A stretch of DNA of 64,000 bases from Apium graveolens (taxonomy: Eukaryota; Streptophyta; Magnoliopsida; Apiales; Apiaceae). The notes below the pieces were generated by a model. It ran no database searches and was not told the DNA's origin. It saw only the letters and a program-made list of their open reading frames with translations. The position numbers were made by a program, and so were the translations under genes. Shown piece by piece: positions 33,806 through 45,824 of this stretch; within the stretch, counting starts at the first letter, position 1; the number at the start of each line of letters is the position of its first letter. Where the stretch lies: assembly GCF_009905375.1 (NCBI RefSeq), contig NC_133648.1:30828846-30892845 (forward strand), read 5' to 3'.

Positions 33806-35866
33806 TGTTAGGTCCAAAAGGTACATACAGGGGGGTGAATGTATGTTCTTCGTTTTCTAAAATTAATTGCAGCGGAATATCAAAATTAAAACGAATCAAA
33901 CACACAACGAGGTTCTGGGTAAATATTCTTTTTATTCAAAAGTATAAATATCCAGAGGTTTGCTTACAACTCCAAATACAAAGATCTAAAGCAACAAATA
34001 TAAAAAGAACCAAAGCAATAAGCTATAAATCTAGGGTTCTTCTTATCACTCTAAAAATTAAAAACTCCTATCAAAAGGTATTAAATACAATCAAGAGAAC
34101 TTTAAATAATGGGTGCTACAAGTTTTTAAGCCTTTAAATGGTGTGGAACAAATTGGGCATGATCTCTCCTTGTCAAATGAAGCTTTCAAGAGTGCTGAGT
34201 TTATTTTTCAAGAGCTCCGCACTGTTGTAAAAATGGAGAAGATTTAGATCCAATTTGCTGCTGATTGATTATATAGATTGGTAGGGTGGAGAGAGAAGAG
34301 GGACACGTGGCTGATTCTTGTCCATGCAATTTGAAGTTCCAGCTTGCATAAATCAACTTGCGACCAGAATATTCTATCAACCGGCGACTCAGAATAATTA
34401 CTCTACTTGCGCTTTGAATTTCCTTCCTATTTGATTAACTTGCGACATGAGAAATATAACCTGCGACTTGATGCTCAAACACAATCAACCTACGCCTAAT
34501 TCATTCAAATAACCTGTGCTGAACAATTTTTATTCCAATTCAATACCCAACCTGTGACTCTTGTTTGACAAATAAAGAAAATAACAGCTTTGTTTTAGCT
34601 GATTTGTACTAAGTTGTACAAATAAAGGAAATGAATTTCATTTGATTTCTGATTGCACATGCAGGTACATGTTATTCACGCGGAAAACCAAACGCTCCAG
34701 GAAGGGAGGTTGATCCACGTGCTGGAAGAAACAGGAGGAGAGTCCCCCGCGTGCGTGTCACGCGCGTAGTACGCAGTCCGGGAAGGTAAAGCAAAATCCT
34801 GCCATTTCTTTGTATAACAGATTAAATTGTTTCTATTTAACTAGCAAGTGTACACATGATTTGAATTGATATTTGTAGCCAGGTCCCGCGAGCCAAAACC
34901 AACTAAGCTGCTATCTTTATTTCCATTTTCTGGTTTCGTTTGTTTCCTTTGTTTCCAAGCGAAACATGCATCCATGATTTGAACTTTCCTTTTGCAAACT
35001 GTGTACTATTTTTGATTTCTTTTGCTTTCAAATAAATCGATTTTCTGGCTGGTAATTAAATAAAATAAACATTTGACATTTAAAATAAATAAATAAATAA
35101 ACTGTGAATTTATTTATTTAAATAAAATTCAAACATTAATTTTAATTTACCAAAATTAAATATTGATATTAAATTAAATAAATAAATGTTTTGAGTTTCA
35201 TTTATTCATTTAATAAAAATCAATTTTTAATTTACTTATTTTAAAATCAATTGTGATATAAAAATAAATAAATAAATATATTGATTCCCATTTATTCATT
35301 TAATAGAAAATCAGTTATTGATTAAAAATAAATCTTGTAAATCCTCGGGTTGTACTCCTCTATATCTGCAGGCCTTCTAATCTCCAGATTTTTGTACTTC
35401 AAAATATTTCCAGACTCCTCGAGTACAAAAACCACTTAACAATATTCCTAAAAATAATACTCTATTTCCTTTCACGGATCACTGACGTCTAGTGCACAGG
35501 TCTGGTTCACAGACGACTAGTTCTGCTCTCAGGCCTTCGTATTATACCCGTACAAACCACTGTTAAGTCTTCTACCAAATATAACCAACTACACTAGGAA
35601 TCCTTGAGGTCTTCACACTGATTCTGATAACTGCTGCGAATGACACCAACCTTATTCCTCCAATGTCTGAACATATTAATGAACTTCATACGGATCACTA
35701 TTGACGTCTTCTTCACTACAACTAACAAAACCTTTTGTGCATATACCCAATAAACAATCTGTACTGATTCTAGCGGAACATAGATTATTTCAAAGTCCTT
35801 ATTCAATGTTGAGTTATCCAAACCAATATTGTTGAGTTAAACATACAGCTTCAATCTTGCCCAACA
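33806..35866 (-). mobile_element. 3' LTR of the minus-strand Sirevirus
   Basis: On the minus strand it starts TGTTGGGCAAG right after the PPT and ends ...TTTTGGACCTAACA. Length is 2061 bp. It contains an array of AACYTGCGAC-type motifs at about 34352-34562. Confidence 0.8.
34352..34562. repeat. dispersed short-motif array in the Sirevirus LTR
   Basis: About eight irregularly spaced copies of a 9-10 bp motif close to AACTTGCGAC/AACCTGCGAC within 210 bp. Confidence 0.7.
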
Positions 35867-38420
35867 ATATTCCCCTATTTGACTGTTACACCTGACGGTC
35901 AAATAATAATGGAGAAGCAATAGTTTGGAGGATAACTCAACTAACCTTATCCAAAAATCTTCAATCAGCTTTCAACTTTCAATCCTGGACTTGGAAATAA
36001 TATTATCTTATATCTACCGCATCTTCTATACACATTCAGCTTCAGCAGAGAACAAATTCTTCTCTCCCTTATGTAAAGTTGTAGATAGATACGTCTTCCA
36101 AACACTATCTTCAATAACCATCAGACTTTCCCATAAAGCACATAGAAAAAAAATTTGGAATCCAGAACTAAAACCCAATAATCTGTCCCCCTAAGATAAA
36201 TAATCCCTTCCTTAGTACAATAAAGTTAGAAACTCCTCTTCTTAGTTACAGAAAGACTATCGGTCCATAATCTCTTTATAATCTCCCCCCTTAGTTGAGT
36301 AATCCTTCAAAATGTATTCAGAGTAAAATCTTAGGATCAACCAACCAAGTGAAGAGATTATTTGGTAACCATTCCTCACAGTGCAAGTGTGTGATTTCTG
36401 TTTAGTGTTCTCACATTGTGTTTCACTCCACTCTACACTCAAGTGTTTGTCACTCAGTCTCACAGTGTGTCACTCACTCAAAACTCCAAACATCCAAGTG
36501 TACCTGCGAGAAAATCCTTTTTATAGAAAAGTTGCCTTCCACCTTCAAGGATGGAAACTCTCAGTCAAGAGATTCAGAAATGTTCCTTCTGAGAGGGGAA
36601 ATTAGGATTCTTTTAAGTGGCAGAATTCCTGATATCCCTCAACTTCCATGAAAAAGTATACCTTATAAACTCGTCAGTTGATATCTGAGTCCTCATTTAC
36701 AAGTTGCTATTTTGACTAAGTCAAAATCATAACCATATTTGAAATCTGGGAAGATAACCAATGATTAATGATATGCCATTAGAGATCAAAGATTTCTTCT
36801 AAAGTCTATGAGGACTTATTAGAGTAACCAACCAGGATCATATGTTCTCATTCAAGATCAGAGATAAAGAGTAGAACATGATCCAGGATTTCAACCTATT
36901 GCCATTGACCTTGATATGGTTTGACAATGATTGTTGCGTCAATACCTTCCTTGTGTGTGTGAATCTCACATGTGTATTGGAAACATTTTAGTGAAGGGGT
37001 AGTGATTCTTATACAGATGCCCTGGCTGACAGGCGAATTTTCATAGATAACATTCTATTGGGAGAATGCACCTAATAACTGTTTATATGCCTTTTTCAGC
37101 TCTATATTCTTTTGAGAGAATACAGATAGGCTTACAGATGTCTCAAGTTATAAATACTCCACTTCTTTGTGAGAGACAGAGCTGTAGGGTTGACCTTTCC
37201 TTCCTTATATGGTGCTTCTTGGAACTATCTCCCTCATTTTCAACACAACTCCAATACCAAATGGTAATTTTGTCTGATCACTGAGTTGATATCTCAAGAA
37301 AATTAAGTGAATCAGAACAAAATATGGGGAATATATCAGAGTAAGGTAAGGGAATATTGTTTGAGAAGTGTTTGGTTTTAATGACTTGGGCTAGAACCTA
37401 TGAGGTTTGATAAGCTCTTAGTCAGTTCCTAAAACCACTGAGGGTGTTGAAATCACAAACATTCGAAGTACAATATCAGAGAATTTAATGATCAAGAACA
37501 TAGTGATTTCAGAACCATAGATCTTTTACCTTTACTTACAACAATATGGATTCATGAAGGATGTCTCAGATGATCATGCTTTCTGATTCTTTTAACAATG
37601 TTATTCAGTCAAATCTCATTAGCTCAAAACAGTTCAAGTTAGTCCAATACATATCAATATTATACAGGAAAGAGAGTGAACATTGTTCTAAACTTATAAG
37701 ACTTGCATAAGGTAATCAGAGTATAAGAAATATATCAAGATTTAATATCCAGAACATAGTATTAGCATAACAAGATCATTAGAGTTATATCTATAAGATC
37801 AACACATAAGTCATAAAGTCCATTAATTATGCCAAGAGTATATCCAACAAGTATACACCTATTGATTAGTCAAGACAAGACTAAACCAATTAAAACTACT
37901 CCTAACATAATTATATCACAACTATCACTAGTTATGCTGCATATTTATTCTTTCCCAAAACAGACAGAATTATTCTAGTATAAACAGAGAATCAGAGTGA
38001 CCATGAATCTGTTGTCAGATTTATCTAGGGTCTGAAACTCAAAAATCAAAAAGAATTACTCGGAAAACATGTTAAAATCACACATAATCTAATCAAAGTA
38101 CTCAAGCTAGTTGCACATGATCTAAACCTATAAATCAGAGTTATGATAGAATCACAAATGAGATTACAGGATCTAAAATCTGAGTGCAAATAAAATGAGA
38201 TGTGTGTGTGTGTGCTAAAATAAATATCAATATTAAAAGTGTTTGCATCAGAGAAAACATATAGCATGTAAACATTCAAACAACTCATATATTGCATCAA
38301 AAACTCTAACTTACTTACCACTAGCATGTAACATATAAAGCATGGTAATCAGTTAGCTTCAAAACAAGTTTACAAACATGGATATATATATATATATAAT
38401 GAATATAGATATGTAAACTT
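35867..38420 (-). mobile_element. Sirevirus 3' internal region with polypurine tracts, decayed
   Basis: The minus strand has the terminal PPT AAATAGGGGAA at about 35867-35880 and further ACTAAGGGGGGAGA and TAGGGGGACA motifs near 36190 and 36290. The block 36980-37290 is homologous to 2230-2510, and the region around 36190-36480 parallels 3060-3300. This corresponds to the pol-to-3'LTR segment that carries the extra ORF in the 5144-6799 copy. Here no long frame survives. Confidence 0.65.
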
Positions 38421-38790
38421 ACTTTCCCATGTTAGTAATTTGGATTTATGGAATATTGCTTGATTTGCTCCCCCAGAGTTGTTGCTGAATCAAATCTAAG
38501 ACTTGGTGCTTTGAGGGGAATAAATCTTGAACTTGTACCAGAGTCTGAATCTGGATCAACCCCTATTATATTCAAAAATAGCTTCAGGCTTCTTTTCATT
38601 CTTGGAAAGATCTTCCCTATTTAAAGATTGTGATCTATCCTTGAATTTGGGAACAAGCTTCCACAAATTTAATCATCAAACTGATTAAGTTCATCTCGCA
38701 TAGCAATCACTCAATCTGGATCTCCAAGAGCTTCACTGTTTCCTTTGGTTCCATTGGTAATAGAAAACCAGAATATATTCACTTTTCCGG
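38420..38790 (-). pseudogene. copia reverse transcriptase, N-terminal fragment
   Basis: The minus strand at about 38790-38640 translates, with stops, to pieces such as EALGDPDWVIAMRDELNQF, the conserved start of copia RT (family form EALxDxxWxxAMQEELNQF). Downstream RT motifs cannot be followed. Confidence 0.6.
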
Positions 38791-38794
38791 CAGC

Positions 38795-39605
38795 TCTTCT
38801 AGCCCTTACTCCAGTATTAGAAATACTAAGTTCCGCATGTTAAAGATGGACTTTACTCCATTCTTTACATCTTGGTAGACTAGCTCTTGGTGACTCAGCA
38901 TTTCCAGAATTAAGTTGAGTCTGACTAGTAGATCCTTGTTCTTCTTCTTCTTCTTCTGATCTTCTAGCCTTTACTCCAGTATCAAAATTACTGAGTATCA
39001 TATGCCAAGGATGGTTTTTACTCCATTCTTACATCTTGGTAGACTAGCTCTTATTGACTCGGCATTTTCAGAATTGTGTTGAGTCTGGCTAGTAGATCCT
39101 TCTTCTTCTTCTTCTTCTTCTTCTTCTTCTTCTTCTTCTTCTTCTTCTTCTTCTTCTTCTTCTTCTTCTTCTTCTTCTTCTTCTTCTTCTTCTTCTTCTT
39201 CTTCTTCTTCTTCTTCTTCTTCTTCTTCTTCTTCTTCTTCTTCTTCTTCTTCTTCTTTCTTCTTCTTCTTCTTCTTCTTCTTCTTCTTCTTCTTCTTCTT
39301 CTTCTTCTTCTTCTTCTTCTTCTTCTTCTTCTTCTTCTTCTTCTTCTTCTTCTTCTTCTTCTTCTTCTTCTTCTTCTTCTTCTTCTTCTTCTTCTTCTTC
39401 TTCTTCTTCTTCTTCTTCTTCTTCTTCTTCTTCTTCTTCTTCTTCTTCTTCTGATCCTCTAGCCTTTACTCTAGTATCAAAAATACCAAGTGTCAAGTTC
39501 CAAGGATGGTTTTTACACTATTCTTACGTCTTGGTAGACTAGCTTTTGATAACTCAGCATTTTCAGAATTATGTTGAGTCTGACCAGTGGATCTTTGTTC
39601 TTCTT
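38795..39605 (-). repeat. triplicated integrase-RT linker unit separated by TTC tracts
   Basis: Three copies of a ~145-155 bp unit (38795-38939, about 38955-39098, 39450-39605). Each, on the minus strand, encodes a version of STSQTQ..SENAES..ASLPRCK and, best in copy 2, MILSNFDTGVKARRSEE. This matches the copia linker LPRxxxWxxxHP...GVKTRRS before RT. TTC tracts of very different length sit between the copies. Confidence 0.75.
39099..39452. repeat. (TTC)n/(GAA)n microsatellite, about 350 bp
   Basis: Over 110 nearly pure TTC triplets. A single extra T at about 39257 splits it into two phases, which makes the minus strand switch from poly-Glu to poly-Arg. It grew from the GAA codons (SEEEE) of the retroelement linker. 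Confidence 0.98.
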
Positions 39606-39745
39606 GCTCCCCCCTGAGTTGTTGTCAGCATGATCTATAGAATCTGAAGCTTGTGGATTGGTTCTGAAGATGATATGATTGCGCTTCTTTCAGTTTCCAC
39701 TATCATTACTGCATCTGAACCATTTCCACTATCACCACTGTCAAT

Positions 39746-40024
39746 TTATCCTTCAGAATCTGAATCTTGAGAAGTAGTTTCAGAAATAGATTGACTATCT
39801 TTGTTTGTCTCAGGACCATTCCCATCAGAGTCTGAATCAGGATTGTGATCATTGACAAGATCATTTGCATTTACATCTTCATTTGGAACAACCTCAGGTT
39901 CATCATCATCATCAGAACGATCTTCAATATCTAGATTGTCTAAGCTGTCTTCCTTCTGATTACTTGGGAGCTTGCTGTCATTAAATGTTAATAATGACAA
40001 AAATACAATCTCATAATCAAACAT
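39746..40024 (-). pseudogene. acidic segment of Sirevirus integrase-RT linker
   Basis: An 92-codon minus-strand frame begins VFLSLLTFNDSKLP and continues with a strongly acidic region (DIEDRSDDDDEPEVV). It lies just upstream of the linker units, the usual position between integrase and RT in copia pol. Integrase itself is not recognisable. Confidence 0.5.
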
Positions 40025-40326
40025 GATTCAATATCCACTAAGTCTACTACCAATTATAATATTCAACAAAGAACTCATTAATTGTTAGACTCCATGGAAA
40101 TTGAATTGTGTCCAACTATGCTACACACATGATTTTGATCTTAGTGAGTTTTTCAGAAAAGGAAATTTAAAAGATCTCACTATTATCAAAATCTCACCAC
40201 TATCTTATGATAAAAATACCAATAACATTTGTCAACAAATTTATTCAAGTATGTAGTAATACACAACACACCATTAACTAGTGATAAAACTATTAACAAG
40301 AATTGTTACTAGATTTATCGGAAGTT

Positions 40327-40690
40327 TACAGTGCTACAAATATCACCACCAACTAATGATATGACTCATCAAGAGTTTATGATATTACATATATCACCAC
40401 TAACTAATGATATGAATTATCAAGAGTTTATGATTCTACATATATCACTTTTAACTAATGATATGAATTATCAAGAGTTTTTGGTGCTACAAAACTCATC
40501 ACTAACCACTGAGAAAGATTCTCAATAGTGTAATGCTACTAAACTCATCACAAACCACTGAAATAAGTTATCAGAGGTGTAATGCTGCTAATCTCATCAC
40601 AAACCATTGAAATAAATTATCAGAGGTGTGATGCTGCTAATTTCATCACAAACCATTGAAATAAATTATCAGAGGTGTGATGCTGCTAAT
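40327..40690. repeat. ~50-bp minisatellite, about seven copies
   Basis: Tandem units with the core ATATCACCACTAACTAATGA and TCATCACAAACCATTGAAAT variants, each followed by TTATCA(A)GAG. The left three and right four units form two sub-families. Confidence 0.85.
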
Positions 40691-40779
40691 ACTTTAACAA
40701 TTTGACTTATGGAGCAAATAATAACGTTGAATTGCTTCAAGGTCCATAAATCAAACTATTAAAGTAGAAACTCAACAAA

Positions 40780-41011
40780 TAAATGCAACAGATATATGCA
40801 TTTAAATATTGAGGTAATGATGACATTCCTGATTTCACGCCATACCCCGTAGTAATTCCTTTGTTGTCATCTCCAAAGGTAACTACTGGGCCAGCTCACT
40901 TGTCCACTTCTAATCGAAAGGATCTATCCTCGAACTATAGTGTATTAAACATCCAATGTTCACAATCCACATGGTTCGCTTCACTTTTTCTTGCCCTGTC
41001 TACATTATGGA
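40780..41011 (-). pseudogene. copia protease remnant of the minus-strand Sirevirus
   Basis: Next to the gag end, the minus strand reads MWIVNIGC (family form VWIVDSGCS, catalytic Asp lost) and, in another frame, pieces equivalent to VTFGDDNKGI. Same order as 1278-1460. Confidence 0.6.
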
Positions 41012-42895
41012 TCAAGTTTTCTTTGGTACCCAAACTAAATTGGGTCTAGGGGACTTAGAGAGATTTACATTATGAATAATATCAGATACAAATTTAACAT
41101 GCTTTTGTTTCTCATCGACTGTCTCCTTCTTCTCTTTAGAAGCCTTAAGAATGCCTTTAGGCTTCCAAGTAGAAGTTTCCTTCCTAACCTTAGGAGGACT
41201 AACAGTCTTTGCCCTATCATGCTTTCTACTCATGTTCTTATTATTATGCTTACAAGTAGTGGATGACAAATACATCAAGTTAAGATAAGACGACAAGGTA
41301 TTAAAAGCACATGTCATACATTTAGATTTATGACATGAAGAATGCGAACTAGGCATGGTAGGCATGTTATGCTTATTATGAACTTTACCTTTATCTACTT
41401 TACTCATAGTGCATGCATATGCAAGATGTGAAGTAGAATTACATTTAAAGCATACCTTCCTAGAAGAATTAGGTTTTAGCTAATCTTCATTTTTAATGCT
41501 AACACCTAACTTCCCATTTCTATTGTGCCTGTTTTTCTTTTTAGCCTTGTGGACATCTCTATCATCTAAGTGAGTTTTAGGTTCATCACTAGAAGTTTAC
41601 TCCTCAGATGACTCTACAGTTGAATCCTCATCACTAGAGACATAATCCTCAACAAGCACCTCATCTTCATTGAAAGAATCAGGAGTGACCTTTTTGCATA
41701 AGAAATTATTGGCCTTTTCAGAAGCTTGTGATATATCTGAAGAGTTTGATTTAGCATTATCAATACTCTCTGATTCTATCACATGTTTCTGTCCAATATC
41801 ACTGGATCCAATGTCACTTATGGCTCCACCGATTTGGTTGTCAATAATTTCCTTTGCACTAATAGCAGAGTCTTGATAAGCTTTAAACTTAGATTCTAAC
41901 TCGGCTATCTGACTCCTACGGACAACATCTAAATCCTCACTGGCTTTGACCATGTTCTCTAGGCATTTATTACGTTTCTTAAGATTATCTAATTCAACAG
42001 TAATTAGGCCTAGTTCTTCTTGTCTAGTGAGCAGCAATCTATTTTTAGATTTTATTCTATGTATTTCCTCTTTAAAACTGGTCACACTAGCATGAATTTG
42101 AAACAATTCTACTCTTCTATCCTTATCACAATATTTGCAATCATGCCAGGATATATTAGTAGTGGTCTCAGAAGATACCTGCGATGAAGAGGTTTCCATT
42201 GATGTTGGATAATTGCATTCTTCTTCCTCTACATCTGTACCATTCCAGTGCTTTTTATCAGTGACTAATTCTTTATCCTGATGCTTCTTCTGTCCATCTT
42301 TATTCCTTCTCAGACAAGCTTCTTTCTCATTTGCTTGTATGGACTCTTCCATTTTACTGTAAGAGTGTCCCTTTTCTTCATCATCACATAATTCATATGT
42401 GCTTCCTTCAATCAACTGTTCCTTGCAGCATTCACTGGATACCGACTCTGTAGATTATCCATCTTCAAGATCTTGACTGTCTCCACTAGATGACTTAACC
42501 TTATATTTGGAATTCCTTCTGAATTTAATTGCACTACATTTAGAAGCCATCTCAAACATAGTTTGATCTTCTAATTTCTCAAGCTCTTCCAAAGTATAAT
42601 AGTCATCTGTAGCTTCTTCATTTCCAGTCAGATTTGATCCACTTGTCAAAGCTTCCGAAGTCAGTGATCCTTCAACATTTTCTTCAGGAATTCTGTATTC
42701 CTCTTCTACAGGACATGTTGATTCATTTATGGTCTTGTTCCTGTTGTTCACTGTCTCAGACCCATGTTTGACATTTCTCTGCTTTTCCTCAGCTTCATAG
42801 GTCTTTAACTTGTCATAAAGCTCATCCAATGACATTGTATTGAAATCCGATCCTTCTCTGTTGGATGACACTTTATTTTTCAGATGATTGAGCAT
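41012..42895 (-). pseudogene. Sirevirus gag, central and C-terminal part, several in-frame stops
   Basis: Minus-strand segments 42895-42455, 42415-41597 and 41407-41012 are all in one frame, separated by stops. They contain an acidic region, long heptad helices (for example LGLITVELDNLKKRNKCLEN), a CCHC motif CFKCNSTSHLAYAC at about 41405-41450, a CMTCAF Cys pair, KHDRAKTVSPPKVRKE and the end VWVPKKT. This is the same architecture as 2-1237. It would form the capsid/nucleocapsid of the element. Confidence 0.85.
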
Positions 42896-42966
42896 GGTAA
42901 GAATAAACTTTTTGTTTATCTATTTCTGTGAGTATTTCTTCCCAAGTTGGTGTACCTTCCAAGCAA

Positions 42967-43101
42967 CTATTTGATACTTTCACCGGAAAGAGATTTAAAC
43001 TCCATGTACTCAGGCATTAGAAAATTCAACCTGTTCTTGTCTTCAGTTCCCTCCACAATAGCTTCAATGGTTTCCCACATGTGTTGAGCACTAACACAAT
43101 C
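42967..43101 (-). pseudogene. Sirevirus gag UBN2 fragment, truncated by insertion
   Basis: Minus-strand CVSAQHMWETIEAIVEGTED continues to EYMEFKSLSGESI, the UBN2 gag core. It is cut at 43101 by unrelated LTR sequence, so the gag N-terminus and the PBS/5' LTR of this element are not contiguous here. Confidence 0.75.
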
Positions 43102-43140
43102 TGTAACACCCCCAAATCCGGGGTCGGGGATCCGGGTTGT
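43102..43140. mobile_element. 39-bp fragment of a gypsy LTR
   Basis: TGTAACACCCCCAAATCC, then a CGGGG..GGGGATCCGGG stretch, resembles the ends of long chromovirus-type LTRs. It sits between gag and the next LTR and looks like the edge of an insertion whose remainder lies beyond the following LTR or the gap. Confidence 0.5.
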
Positions 43141-44049
43141 TGTTATTCCTAGTGAACTAACAATGAGATTTACAGAAGGGGGGTTGAATGTAAATCTCAA
43201 AACTTTTTCAAGTTTTGAGCAGTTTCAAAGGCTGTGTGTTTAAGATAAACAAGTGTGTGAATTGCTTTAAGCTAATACAGACAGATATATATTCAAGCAC
43301 AAAAGTACAGAACACAACAGACCTTAAAAACTTTTCTGGTGGATTTGTTGTTCCACCAGAGATGGTATTTCAGAAAATCTGTGATTCAAGAAGTTGATCA
43401 CAGCTGCATCCTAGTACAAACTAGATAATTTTTCTCAAGATTTTTCTAAACAGCTCTGGAAAAATTCTATTCTAATTACTAGCTGCTACTTGGTTTATAT
43501 AACACCAAGTTTACAAGTGAAGACAAAGATAAAAAGTACAATAATAAAATAAGTTCTCCACTGTTTCTTCTCCATTTTACTCCAGTGCATTGTTGACTAT
43601 TGCCTCTTTATACTAGAGTAGAACGGCTGCTTTTTCTGATGTTCCTGAAATAGGCTACCACATCTCAGTTGTCTCTGTCAACCCATGTGCCTCTGTTTGT
43701 AGGTACAACTACCACTTGTCAACTGCTATTTAACAGAACATCCGTTGAAGCCTTCATCCGTTGATGGCTTTATCCGTTGATGTGTTAGCAGTTGAAGCTC
43801 TATCCGTTGATGCACTCATCCGTTTGAAGGATGTATCCGTTGAAGCTTTAGAGACATCCGTTGAAGCTTTGTTTCTCATCCGTTGAAGGTCTTTAAGTTA
43901 TCCGTTGACACCATTTCATTTATACAAATTATAAGGCATGAAATACTTACAATTGGCCTTCCTATCTGCATATCCTTTAGTAGTCAACATGACTTATAAT
44001 TTCCCTCAACATTTAAGAATTATATCTCAAATTCAGAGACTGAAATGTG
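43141..44049 (-). mobile_element. Sirevirus LTR, minus strand, running into the gap
   Basis: Starts (plus strand) TGTTATTCCTAGTG and contains AGAAGGGGGGTTGAATG, mirroring the end of the LTR at 47687-48756. It carries an array of TCCGTTGA motifs (43735-43915), the complement of the TCAACGGA motif in the other copy. At least 909 bp; the far end is lost in the N gap. Confidence 0.8.
43735..43915. repeat. TCCGTTGA motif array in LTR
   Basis: About nine copies of (A)TCCGTTGA(AG/TG) in 180 bp. Confidence 0.9.
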
Positions 44050-44149
44050 NNNNNNNNNNNNNNNNNNNNNNNNNNNNNNNNNNNNNNNNNNNNNNNNNNN
44101 NNNNNNNNNNNNNNNNNNNNNNNNNNNNNNNNNNNNNNNNNNNNNNNNN
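44050..44149. other. assembly gap, 100 N
   Basis: Exactly 100 unknown bases, a conventional placeholder for a gap of unknown size. The sequences on both sides belong to different elements. Confidence 0.99.
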
Positions 44150-45824
44150 GAACATGAGCTACTGTCTTTTTTCCACCATAATGTCCTCCATAAGCAGTTG
44201 AGTGGAAATCTCGCAAGATCCCCCCCCATTTCGCTGTAAGGAATACATCTCCTGATGATTTGATCAGCTCCTTGGCGAAAAGAAACGGCTCATCCCACAT
44301 ATACCACTTCACTTCATGTAGAAAGTTCTGCCTTTGAGCATAAGATAAGTCGAGAGGCATGATATTACTCACAAGGTAGTTTATAATGTCTGCAAACCAC
44401 GGTTCTTCTTCTTGCACTCTAAACAGCTGCTCGTCGGGAAAAGATTCATTTATCAAAGTCCTATCCAATGAAGTAGCACTAGGATTCTCTAAACTTGAGA
44501 GATGATCGGCGACTTGATTTTCAGTTCCCTTTCTGTCCTTGATCTCTAGTTCAAATTCTTGAAGCAAAAGAACCCATCTAATCAATCTAGACTTCGAGTC
44601 CTTCTTTGAGACGAGATATCGAATTGTAGCGTGATCATTGAAAACTGTCACCTTCGTCCCAATTAGATAAGATCGAAATTTCTCAAAACCATACACAATA
44701 GCCAAAAGTTCTTTCTCCGTAGTAGTATAATTCAGTTGAGCACCATTTAGGGTCTTACTAGCATAGTAGACCACATGAAATATGTTGTTCATCCTCTGCC
44801 CAAGAACTGCTCCAACTGCATAGTCACTTGCATCACACATCATCTCAAAAGGTTCACTCCAATCAGGTGCAGTTATGACCAGGGCCATGATTAAACTCTT
44901 CTTCAATGTCTCAAAAGCTGCAAGACACTCGTCATCAAATTTGAAAGCATCTTTCTCTAACAAACTGCACAATGGCTTTGAGATCTTCGAGAAGTCTTTG
45001 ATGAAACGCCTGTAGAACCCCGTATGTCCAAGAAAACTGCGAATTCCCTTAACAGAATTAGGTGGAGGAAGATTCTCAATGACCCCCACCTTGGCCTTAT
45101 CCACCTCAAGACCTTTACTAGAAACCTTGTGCCCGAGAATGATGCCCTGATGCACCATAAAGTGACATTTCTCCCAATTGAGAACCAGATTGGTCACAAC
45201 GCACCTCTTAAGAACGTGTCCAAGATTTTGCAAGCATTCATCAAAAGAATTTCCAAAGACTGAAAAGTCATCCATGAACACCTCCACATTTTGGCCAATC
45301 ATGTCCGAAAAGATGGCCATCATACATCTCTGAAATGTGGCTGGTGCATCACATAGACCAAAAGAAACTCGTCTGAAGGTGAAAGTACCAAATGGACAAG
45401 TGAAGGTAGTTTTCTTCTGATCTTATGGAGCGATACAAATTTGATTATAACCTGAATAACCAACCAGAAGATAATAGTACTCGTGACCAGCCAACCTGTC
45501 GAGCATCTGATCAATAAAGGGCAAAGGGAAGTGATCCTTACTAGTGGCTTTGTTCAGCTTCCTGTAGTCCATGCAAACTCTCCACCCTGTGACTGTTCTA
45601 GTATGAATAAGCTCATTCTTCTCATTTGCGAGCACAGTAATACCACCTTTCTTTGGCACACATTGAACCGGTCTTACCCATGAACTGTCTGAAATAGGGT
45701 AAATGATCCCTGCATCTAGCCACTTAAGAATTTCCTTCTTCACTACCTTTTTCATGATTGGATTGAGTCTTCTTTGCAGCTCGACCGTAGGCTTTCTACC
45801 TTCCTCTAGCAGAATTTTGTGCAT
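44150..45824 (-). pseudogene. Athila-type gypsy RT, RNase H and integrase zinc domain, one stop
   Basis: One minus-strand frame from 45824 to the gap, broken only by TAA at 45423-45425. It encodes RT (KEILKWLDAGIIYPISDS, VCMDYRKLNKAT, KDHFPLPFID), the palm motif [12 protein letters not shown], thumb, RNase H ([34 protein letters not shown]) and the start of the integrase HHCC region ([10 protein letters not shown]). FMDDFSVFG is characteristic of Athila. The integrase catalytic core would lie across the gap. Nearly intact, so probably younger than the Tat element. Confidence 0.9.

Noticed and set aside
39076..39496. Long open frames of poly-Phe/Leu and poly-Glu/Arg
   Set aside because: They are translations of the TTC/GAA microsatellite; only the flanks resemble a retroelement linker.
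40327..40690. CRISPR-like array
   Set aside because: Units are contiguous with no unique spacers, and the sequence is plant nuclear; it is a minisatellite.
43938..44239. Open frames across the N run
   Set aside because: They depend on 100 unknown bases and join two different elements.
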